A stretch of 12,105 nt of DNA. Source: Candidatus Effluviviaceae Genus I sp. GTDB taxonomy: Bacteria; Joyebacterota; Joyebacteria; Joyebacterales; Joyebacteraceae. Under the pieces are notes generated by a model, which was not told the origin of the DNA, made no database searches, and was given only the letters and a program-made list of their open reading frames with translations. Positions 1-5,938 of the stretch are shown piece by piece. The stretch's first letter is position 1, and every line of letters starts with the position of its first letter. The translations under genes were made by a program, and so were the position numbers. The DNA lies in NCBI GenBank assembly GCA_016867725.1, contig VGIX01000043.1, positions 1 through 12,105 on the forward strand, written 5' to 3'.

Positions 1-1272
1 CGCTGCTCGTCGTGCCTCATGACCGTGGACGGCATCCCCAACGTCATGACGTGCGTGACGCCGCTTCGCGAAGGCATGCGTATCGTCACGCAGGAAGGCA
101 AGGGGAAGCTGCCGTCGGCGGACGCGCGCGCGCGGCCGTCGGACTCCGGGCTCTCCGAGGACATGGGCAAGGTGCCGGTGGCCATCGTCGGCGCCGGCCC
201 GGCCGGGCTCTCGGCAGCGCTCAGCGCCGGCAGGCTCGGCGTGCGCTGCCTCGTGTTCGACGAGAACGAGATCCCCGGCGGCCAGCTCATCAAGCAGACC
301 CACATGTTCTTCGGCTCGCGCGAGCACTACGCCCGCGTGCGCGGCGTGGACATCGGGCGAAAGCTCCTCGACGAGATCGCCGGGCTTCCGGTGACGATCC
401 AGACCGGCGCGACGGTGCTCGGGCTCTACGAGGGCAACGTGCTGTCGGTCCTCAAGGACGACCGCCACTCGAGACTCGCCGCCGGGGCCGTCGTGCTCGC
501 GACCGGCGCGTCGGAGAACGCGCTCGCGTTCGAGAACTGCGACCTCCCCGGCGTCTACGGCGCCGGCGCGGTGCAGACCCTCATGAACGTCCACGGCATC
601 GCGCCGGGCCGGCGCGTGCTCATGGTGGGCGCGGGCAACATCGGGCTCATCGTGAGCTACCAGCTGCTCCAGGCCGGCGTCGAGGTCGCGTGCGTCATCG
701 ACGCCGCCCCCGAGATCGGCGGCTACCACGTCCACGCCGCGAAGATCCGCCGGGCCGGCGTCCCCGTTCTCACGTCGACGACCGTCCTCCGCGCGCTCGG
801 GACGGACCGGGTCGAGGCGGCGGAGATCTGCCCGGTGGACCGCGACTGGCAGCCCGTGCCCGGCGCGGAGCGAACGGTCGAGGTCGACACGATCTGCCTC
901 GCCGTGGGCCTCACACCCAACTGCGAGATCGCGTTCCAGGCGGGGTGCGCGGAGGCCGGCGTGCCCGAGCTGGGCGGCTGGGTCGCGACGCACGACGAGG
1001 ACCTCATGACCGCGCTCCCCGGCGTCTTCATCGCCGGCGACGCATCCGGCATCGAGGAGGCCTCGACGGCGATGATCGAGGGAAGGCTCGCGGGGATCGC
1101 CGCGGCCGAGTTCCTCCGCCCCGACCTCGACCGCGAGGAGGTCCGAAGGCTCAAGGACGAGGCGCGCCGCGGGCTCACCGAACTCAGGGCCGGCCCGTTC
1201 GGCGAGAGACCTCGCGCGGGCAAGAGGAGGATGCTCGAGTCGTGGAAGAGGGAGGCCGTGGGAAGCCGATGA
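1..1272 (+). CDS. FAD-dependent oxidoreductase with N-terminal [2Fe-2S] domain, PDH alpha/HcnAB/SoxA-like (5' partial)
   Basis: This is the pyridine-nucleotide/FAD subunit of an amine or imino-acid dehydrogenase complex, expected to pass electrons from the substrate-oxidising flavoprotein to an acceptor. The frame is open to the window edge: the first codons give RCSSC, followed by a further Cys near GIPNVMTC, which fits the end of a Fer2_4-type [2Fe-2S] domain. The ATG at 19 is therefore internal and the true start lies upstream. Numbering from that Met, an FAD Rossmann motif GAGPAG is at 58-63, PGGQ at about 87-90, an ATG motif at 161-163, a second dinucleotide motif GAGNIG at 204-209, and the C-terminal FAD motif FIAGD at 337-341. 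It overlaps the next gene by 4 bases (ATGA). Family members often carry a C-terminal BFD-like [2Fe-2S] domain; here that is the separate gene at 1763. The family call is strong; the substrate is not determined. Confidence 0.9.
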   Translation, partial: RCSSCLMTVDGIPNVMTCVTPLREGMRIVTQEGKGKLPSADARARPSDSGLSEDMGKVPVAIVGAGPAGLSAALSAGRLGVRCLVFDENEIPGGQLIKQTHMFFGSREHYARVRGVDIGRKLLDEIAGLPVTIQTGATVLGLYEGNVLSVLKDDRHSRLAAGAVVLATGASENALAFENCDLPGVYGAGAVQTLMNVHGIAPGRRVLMVGAGNIGLIVSYQLLQAGVEVACVIDAAPEIGGYHVHAAKIRRAGVPVLTSTTVLRALGTDRVEAAEICPVDRDWQPVPGAERTVEVDTICLAVGLTPNCEIAFQAGCAEAGVPELGGWVATHDEDLMTALPGVFIAGDASGIEEASTAMIEGRLAGIAAAEFLRPDLDREEVRRLKDEARRGLTELRAGPFGERPRAGKRRMLESWKREAVGSR

Positions 1273-1766
1273 GCCACCGGGCGGACGGCGTGCTCAAAGC
1301 CGCGGAACTCGCGGGGGTGCTCCCCTCCCCCGAGCGGCTCGCGCGGGGGCCGGTCGTGGTCGTCGAGTGCGTCGAGCGCATCCCCTGCAACCCGTGCGTC
1401 GCGGCCTGCGCGAAGGGCGCCATCACCATGGAGGGCGACATTAACGAGCCCCCCCGCGTCGACGCCGAACGATGCGACGGCTGCGGCGTCTGCATCAGCG
1501 CGTGCCCCGGCCTTGCGATCTTCATCGTGGACGGAAGCCGAGGCGACGGCAGGGCGAGCGTCATGATGCCTCACGAGTTCCGGCCGCTTCCGAAGGTCGG
1601 CGAGACGGTGACGGCGCTCGACCGGGAAGGCCGCGAGGTCTGCGACGCCGTCGTCACGCGCGTGCTCTCGGCGAAGGCGCTCGACCGCACGCCCATCGTG
1701 ACGCTCGATGTCCCCGCGGAGCACGCCATGACGGCGCGGCACTTCCGACGGAAGGCCCAGGCATGA
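1269..1766 (+). CDS. Two-cluster ferredoxin-type subunit of amine/proline dehydrogenase complex (PdhF-like)
   Basis: This 165-residue iron-sulfur protein probably wires electrons between the two flavoprotein subunits. A standard [4Fe-4S] motif, C69-x2-C72-x2-C75-x3-C79-Pro, sits in the middle. The N-terminal cluster region is less regular: C34-x5-C40-x2-C43-x3-C47, within IPCNPCVAAC. Residues from about 100 to 165 form a non-cysteine-rich tail domain (only C125), longer than in a plain bacterial ferredoxin. The ATG overlaps the upstream TGA in an ATGA junction, and the 3' end overlaps the next ATG in the same way, so translation is probably coupled. Position and content match the ferredoxin-like subunit of dye-linked L-proline dehydrogenases. 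No signal peptide is seen, so it should act in the cytoplasm or at the inner membrane face as part of the complex. Confidence 0.87.
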   Translation: MSHRADGVLKAAELAGVLPSPERLARGPVVVVECVERIPCNPCVAACAKGAITMEGDINEPPRVDAERCDGCGVCISACPGLAIFIVDGSRGDGRASVMMPHEFRPLPKVGETVTALDREGREVCDAVVTRVLSAKALDRTPIVTLDVPAEHAMTARHFRRKAQA

Positions 1767-2044
1767 AGGACGACGTCATCATCTGCCGGTGCGAGGACGT
1801 GACCTACGGCGAGATCGTGCGCGCGATCGACGCGGGCCTCAGGACGACGGAGGAGATCAAGCGGATCCTCCGGTGCGGCATGGGGCCCTGCCAGGGCAGG
1901 ACCTGCTCGCGTCTCATCGCGAGGATCATCGCGGAGCGCACGGGCGCGCCGCCGTCCGCCGTCCGATTCCCCGCCGTGAGACCCCCATCGAGGCCCGTCG
2001 AGATCGGCGTCCTCGCCGGAAAGCGCCATGAAGAGAACAGCTGA
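1763..2044 (+). CDS. BFD-like [2Fe-2S]-binding small subunit (PdhX-like)
   Basis: This 93-residue protein has the bacterioferritin-associated-ferredoxin-like [2Fe-2S] signature: C8-x-C10 in ICRCEDV, then C38 and C43 in RCGMGPCQG, with an extra C48. The region between, about 14-36, reads as a short helical segment ending TTEEIKRILR, as in the fold of this family. In related enzymes the domain is fused to the C-terminus of the HcnB/alpha subunit; here it is a free-standing subunit, as in the four-gene proline dehydrogenase clusters. Residues about 60-93 are a Pro/Arg-rich tail without recognisable motifs. The start overlaps the upstream stop (ATGA), with GGAAGG seven bases before it. The 3' end overlaps the next gene by 17 bases in another frame. 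Its likely role is an electron-transfer cluster carrier. Confidence 0.87.
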   Translation: MKDDVIICRCEDVTYGEIVRAIDAGLRTTEEIKRILRCGMGPCQGRTCSRLIARIIAERTGAPPSAVRFPAVRPPSRPVEIGVLAGKRHEENS

Positions 2045-3173
2045 TTGCGTCATCGTCGGCGGCGGCGTCATCGGCTGCGCGCTGGCCTACTACCTCGCGC
2101 GCGAGGGCATGACGGACTGCCTCGTCCTGGAAGCGAGCCACCTCGCGGCCGGGGGGACGGGCCGCTGCGGCGGCGGCATCCGCCAGCAGTGGAGCACGGA
2201 GGAGAACGCCCGCTTCGCCATCGCGAGCGTCCGGGCCTTCGAGGCCCTCTCCGAGGAGCTCGGGACCGACATCGAGTTCCTGCAGGGCGGCTATCTCGTC
2301 CTCGCCTACACGGACGAGGACGTGGACCAGTTCCGCCGCAACGTGGAGCTCCAGCGCTCGCTGGGCCTCGACGTCGAGGTGCTCACTCCCGCGGACGTCC
2401 GCCGGACGATCGCCCCGATGCTCAACACGGACGGGCTGCGCCTCGCGACGCACTGCGCCACCGACGGCAGCGCGAACCCGTTCCTGACGACGGCGGCCTA
2501 CGCGAACGCCGCGCGAAGGCTCGGGGCGGAGATCGAGCTCTACACGCCGGTCCGGAAGCTCCTCGTCGACGGCGGAAGGGTCCGCGGCGTGGAGACCGAC
2601 CGCGGGGCCGTGAGCGCGCCCATCGTCGTGAACGCGGCCGGGAGCCACTCGGTGCTCCTCGCGCGCACCGTCGGCGTCGAGCTTCCCATCACGCCGTATC
2701 GCCGGGAGATCCTCGTGACGGAGCCGCTCGAGCGGTTCTTCGATCCCATGATCATCTCGTTCAGCTTCGGCATCTACTTCCGGCAGACGCGGCACGGCTC
2801 CGTCATCGGCGGGTTCGCGGACCCCGAGCAGCCGGGCGGGTTCGACGAGACCTCGAGCCTCGACTTCCTCGTGACGATGTCGAAGAAGCTCGCGCACCTC
2901 ATGCCCGCGCTCGAGTCGGTCAAGGTCGTGCGCCAGTGGGCGGGGCTCTACGACGCGACGCCGGACGCAAGGCCTCTGCTCGGGCGAACCGACGGCGTGG
3001 AGGGTCTCCACCAGGCGAACGGGTTCAGCGGGCATGGTTTCATGATCGCGCCCGCCGTGACTCGCTCGCTCGCGCAGAGCATCGCGGGGAAGCGACCCGA
3101 CATCGACATCGAGCCGCTCAACCTGAGGCGCTTCGCCGAAGGCAGGGTGAAGACCGAGCGTTCGGTGGTGTGA
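2028..3173 (+). CDS. DAO-family FAD-dependent amine oxidoreductase, sarcosine oxidase beta/PDH beta-like
   Basis: This 381-residue flavoprotein is probably the catalytic subunit, oxidising the C-N bond of an imino acid or N-methyl amino acid. The N-terminal FAD motif is GGGVIG at 11-16, followed by an acidic strand end in VLEAS. GRCGGGIRQQW at 45-55 is typical of the SoxB-like branch of the DAO family. The C-terminal half carries WAGLYDATPDARP at 304-316 and GFSGHGF at 332-338, the usual FAD/substrate-pocket end of the family. Length is as expected (about 380 residues). The ATG at 2028 lies inside the 3' end of the BFD-like gene, preceded by GGAAAG, so the two are probably translationally coupled. 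It ends the + strand operon. Proline, hydroxyproline, sarcosine or an opine are all possible substrates; sequence reading alone does not choose between them. Confidence 0.9.
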   Translation: MKRTADCVIVGGGVIGCALAYYLAREGMTDCLVLEASHLAAGGTGRCGGGIRQQWSTEENARFAIASVRAFEALSEELGTDIEFLQGGYLVLAYTDEDVDQFRRNVELQRSLGLDVEVLTPADVRRTIAPMLNTDGLRLATHCATDGSANPFLTTAAYANAARRLGAEIELYTPVRKLLVDGGRVRGVETDRGAVSAPIVVNAAGSHSVLLARTVGVELPITPYRREILVTEPLERFFDPMIISFSFGIYFRQTRHGSVIGGFADPEQPGGFDETSSLDFLVTMSKKLAHLMPALESVKVVRQWAGLYDATPDARPLLGRTDGVEGLHQANGFSGHGFMIAPAVTRSLAQSIAGKRPDIDIEPLNLRRFAEGRVKTERSVV

Positions 3174-3211
3174 GGTCGAGCCGGGGCCGGTCGCCCGCGC
3201 CGCGCCCGTTT

Positions 3212-3221
3212 GTGCGCGCAC
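3212..3221. repeat. Perfect 10-base palindrome in the convergent gap
   Basis: The 53-base gap (3174-3226) between the two converging operons contains GTGCGCGCAC, a perfect 10-base palindrome. No run of T follows on either strand, so it does not look like a classical intrinsic terminator. It may be a chance product of high GC or a weak bidirectional stop or hairpin. Confidence 0.3.
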
Positions 3222-3226
3222 GGCGC

Positions 3227-5179
3227 TCAGTGACCCTCGACGAGGCCCGCAAGCCACGACGGGCGGGGCGGGAACTCGGAGCGACCCTCGGCGCCGGGTG
3301 ACGCGGCCCCGCCGTCCGGAGCGACCTCCATCTCGCGATACGAGAGAACCGCGCCGTGGTACGCGACGCTCGCGCCGTCCGCGTCGCGCGCGACCACGCG
3401 GACCCCGTCGGGCCGTCCCCCCCCTGCCCAGAGAACCCGCCCCGACACGAGATCCGTGAACGAGCGGGCGAGGAACGCCTCGTCCGCGCCCGGGCCGCCG
3501 TGGGCGCTCCCCGCCGCGCCGACGGGCCGGCCGAAGGACGCGACGTACCCCACGGGATCGTCCAGGCCGCGACCGCCGCGTCCGCCTGCGGCCCCGCTCA
3601 GCGCCCCCTGGGAGCGCACCTCGAGCGACGCGAGGAAGTCGCGATGACCCGCCAGGAGCGCCTCGATCCCGCCGTCCAGGAGGTCGTTGGCCCAGAGCCT
3701 GTCTCTGACGTGGTCGATGATCTCGCGCAGCCGCCCGTACAGCAGCGGATACGGCTCGACGAGTGGCGCGACGCCGCCCGGCGCCGCGGCGGCCCCCGCA
3801 TCCTGCGCTTCGTCGCCGCCTCCCGCGACACTGCCTCCCCGCGGCCCGCCGAACCCGACGGGGTCGCGGCGCGCCAGCGCCCAGCCCGCGGCGATCGTGG
3901 AAGCTTCCTTGGCGCCCCACTGCGGCGTCGTCATGAACGCGGGCGACCCCGGCGGCGGCGAGGCGGCGACCGCGGCGAGCGCGTACAGCCAGCTCGTCGG
4001 AAGATCGCCGGTCCACTCGCCGTAGGTCCGCACCGCGAGCTCGCGCCTGATCTCCTCGAACCCCCGCCGGTACAGGTCGCTCGCGAAGGCCTCGCGCCGC
4101 TCCAGGGCGCCCCGCGCCCACGCCGAGCCGAGAAGCCCCGCGAGGTCGAGCCCCGTCGGGAGCGGGCTGTCCGCCGGCCCCGCCAGGCGGGCGAAGTAGC
4201 GCGTGTCCGGCAGCGTGGGGCGCGCGAGGAACCTGAGGCCGCGCAGCTCGTGCGTCTCGAAGTGGGACGGAGCGACCTTCCCCACGAGCTCCGCGAACGC
4301 CGCCAGCTTCCCCTGGTCCGCCACGGCGTTGGTGTCGTACCCCTCGCCGAAGACGCCGTTGGCGATCTGCGCGTAGTCGCTGACGGTCGGGTCGCCCGAC
4401 CCCCCGAGATAGAACGCGAGCGGGTCGTACACGCGCCGCCACAGCTCGAGCCAGTCGCCCGCCTCGCTCTGGATCGCCTCGGCCACGAGGAGCGCCTGCA
4501 TCGTGAGCCCGTAGTCCAGGACGCGCCCCTCGGGCAGGGCGAACGCCATGCGGCTGTACCATGTCACGGCTCGGTGGAAGCGACCGAGGCGCTCGTCCTC
4601 AGCGGCGCGCCCGCGCGGCACGTAGGCGGAGTAGTCCTCGCCGGGGCCCGCGACCCCGTCGAGCGGCGTCGAACCCATGATCGGCGAGAACGTGATGCCT
4701 TCACCGCGCTCGATGAGCGCGAGCTCGCGCTCGACGAGCGCGCGCGCGGACTCCGGAGGGAAGTAGTCGCGGTCGAGCAGCGACAGGGGGACGGCGAAGA
4801 ACGCGATGTTCCGTCGGGCCGCCTCCCGAACGGTCGGCTCGCTCGCTCGAAGGTACTGCTGCTCGGACAGCCTGACGAGGGCGCGGCTGAGATCGACGAG
4901 CCTGGCGTAGAGCACCCTGTCCTCGACGCGAAGGAGGACCTCCTCGAGCAGCGACCTCGAAAGCGCGAGCGCGCAGTCGGTCGTGATGAACGCGGGCAGG
5001 CCGGAGGAGTGCGCCTCGGCATAGGCCGCGGCGAAGTCGGGCGCGGAACCCGGCGTCACGGTGAACCCGGGATCGCCCGCCTGCGCGGAGGCGCGGGCGG
5101 CGGGCGTTGCCGCGACTGCGAGCGCGACGAGGAGCGCCGCGACGCGGGCGACGCCGAGCGGCCCTGTGGATCGTGCCAT
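3227..5179 (-). CDS. Secreted DUF3160 family protein
   Basis: This 650-residue protein has a clear Sec signal peptide: Arg residues near the start, a hydrophobic run at about 13-24, and AxA-type cleavage near residues 32-34 (ASAQA). The mature part matches my knowledge of DUF3160: FITTDCAL at 64-71, AVTWYSRMAF at 204-213, FMTTPQWGAKEASTIAAGW at 415-433, and VEPYPLLYGRL at 474-484. The usual stretch after the Trp, remembered as LRHDT-x-LY-x-KQ, is replaced by ALARRDPVGF, and Gly/Ala-rich low-complexity segments (about 441-470 and 524-562) interrupt the C-terminal half. The function of DUF3160 is unknown; the signal peptide points to the periplasm or cell surface. The ATG at 5179 is preceded by GGGGGAGG, a strong ribosome binding site. 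It follows the XRE-cupin gene by 107 bases on the same strand. Confidence 0.8.
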   Translation of the reverse strand: MARSTGPLGVARVAALLVALAVAATPAARASAQAGDPGFTVTPGSAPDFAAAYAEAHSSGLPAFITTDCALALSRSLLEEVLLRVEDRVLYARLVDLSRALVRLSEQQYLRASEPTVREAARRNIAFFAVPLSLLDRDYFPPESARALVERELALIERGEGITFSPIMGSTPLDGVAGPGEDYSAYVPRGRAAEDERLGRFHRAVTWYSRMAFALPEGRVLDYGLTMQALLVAEAIQSEAGDWLELWRRVYDPLAFYLGGSGDPTVSDYAQIANGVFGEGYDTNAVADQGKLAAFAELVGKVAPSHFETHELRGLRFLARPTLPDTRYFARLAGPADSPLPTGLDLAGLLGSAWARGALERREAFASDLYRRGFEEIRRELAVRTYGEWTGDLPTSWLYALAAVAASPPPGSPAFMTTPQWGAKEASTIAAGWALARRDPVGFGGPRGGSVAGGGDEAQDAGAAAAPGGVAPLVEPYPLLYGRLREIIDHVRDRLWANDLLDGGIEALLAGHRDFLASLEVRSQGALSGAAGGRGGRGLDDPVGYVASFGRPVGAAGSAHGGPGADEAFLARSFTDLVSGRVLWAGGGRPDGVRVVARDADGASVAYHGAVLSYREMEVAPDGGAASPGAEGRSEFPPRPSWLAGLVEGH

Positions 5180-5195
5180 GAGTCCTCCCCCGCAG

Positions 5196-5213
5196 GGTCG
5201 GCTCGTGCCGACC
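5196..5213 (-). promoter_or_regulatory. Stem-loop just upstream of the DUF3160 ribosome binding site
   Basis: A perfect 7-bp inverted repeat (GGTCGGC at 5196-5202 and GCCGACC at 5207-5213) with a 4-base loop lies 16 bases upstream of the DUF3160 start codon and directly before its GGGGGAGG ribosome binding site. It could be a leader hairpin, an operator half-site pair, or an attenuator-like element. No T-run follows, so a standard intrinsic terminator is unlikely. Confidence 0.45.
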
Positions 5214-5286
5214 TCTCGATGCGTCCGTCCGCGCCGCCGTCCGCAGCACGGGTGACCGGCGTTCCCGGCGCCCTTCGCGCCTCCGT

Positions 5287-5856
5287 TCAGGGCGCGAGGA
5301 GTCCCTCGGAAGCCGTCACCCAGAGGACCTGCGTCCGCCCTTCACCCCGCCTCTCGACGGAGTGTCGGAGCGTCCCCTTGAACTGGATGCAGTCGCCCTC
5401 GGACAGATCGTAGGTCTCCTCGCCGACCGTGACGCGCGCGGCGCCCACCGTGACGATCAGGATCTCCTCACCCTGATGGACCGGCCCGTCCACACGGCCG
5501 GGGCCCAGGTCCGTGAGCTCCATGACCCTCAGCCGTCCCGCCGGGATCCCCGCCGTGAGGAAGCTCGCGCTCGCGACGCTCCGCCCGGCGTCGGTGACGG
5601 CGCGCGTGGCCCGGTCGGACCGGCGCACGACCGACACGGTCGGGAGCTCCTCTTCCTCCACGAAGTACGTGGCCGGCTTCCCGAGAGCGCGGGCGATCCT
5701 GAGCAGGGCCCCCACCGTGGGCGACGTCCGACCGCGCTCGATCTCCGAGATGTGCGTGGGCGACATGTCGGCCGCGTCGGCGACCTGCTTCAGGGTCATG
5801 TCCCTGGCAAGCCGCTCCGCCTTCACCCGCCGGCCGAGCTCGCTCTTGTCGAGCAT
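5287..5856 (-). CDS. XRE-family HTH transcriptional regulator with C-terminal cupin domain
   Basis: This 189-residue protein is a two-domain regulator. Residues about 8-64 form an XRE/Cro-type helix-turn-helix (TLKQVADAADMSPTHISEIE at 21-40, then RGRTSPTVGALLRIARAL). Residues about 105-182 form a cupin_2 barrel with H127-x-G-E130-E131, GD at 154-155 and H165, the usual positions of metal-binding or pocket residues. Such regulators typically control small catabolic or transport gene sets and sense a small ligand through the cupin; PuuR-type regulators are known examples. The ATG at 5856 has a GGGAGG-rich site upstream. The gene lies 82 bases after the radical SAM gene and 107 bases before the DUF3160 gene, so it could belong to either unit. 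Its ligand and target are unknown; self-regulation or control of the amine dehydrogenase operon are both possible. Confidence 0.92.
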   Translation of the reverse strand: MLDKSELGRRVKAERLARDMTLKQVADAADMSPTHISEIERGRTSPTVGALLRIARALGKPATYFVEEEELPTVSVVRRSDRATRAVTDAGRSVASASFLTAGIPAGRLRVMELTDLGPGRVDGPVHQGEEILIVTVGAARVTVGEETYDLSEGDCIQFKGTLRHSVERRGEGRTQVLWVTASEGLLAP

Positions 5857-5908
5857 GATGCACCCCCTCCCACCTGCCGCGCCCGATCTCCGTCCGTCGT
5901 CGCGCGTG

Positions 5909-5924
5909 GGGCGGCCGGGCGGCC
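5909..5924. repeat. Tandem 8-base direct repeat upstream of the regulator gene
   Basis: GGGCGGCC occurs twice in immediate succession in the 82-base gap upstream of the XRE-cupin gene. It could be an operator, but GC-rich 8-mers of this kind arise easily by chance in such DNA. No promoter hexamers are convincing nearby. Confidence 0.3.
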
Positions 5925-5938
5925 ATCGGTCGGGGGCG

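Noticed and set aside
12-1268. A long + strand frame leading into the ferredoxin gene, an apparent fusion of 584 residues
   Set aside because: The upstream part is Arg-rich shadow of the FAD oxidoreductase; the ferredoxin starts at the ATGA overlap at 1269.
1926-4562. An 878-codon open frame on the - strand across the amine dehydrogenase and DUF3160 genes
   Set aside because: It is antisense to the DAO-family gene and out of frame with DUF3160; the translation is Arg/Gly/Asp-rich without domains. Long spurious frames are expected at this GC content.
5245-5275. GGCGC/GCGCC inverted repeat after the XRE-cupin stop as a terminator
   Set aside because: The stem is only 5 bp with no T-run, and such GC repeats occur frequently throughout the window.
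3356-5413. A 685-codon open frame on the + strand antisense to DUF3160
   Set aside because: Arg-rich shadow without motifs; the - strand frame has a signal peptide, a ribosome binding site and DUF3160 motifs.
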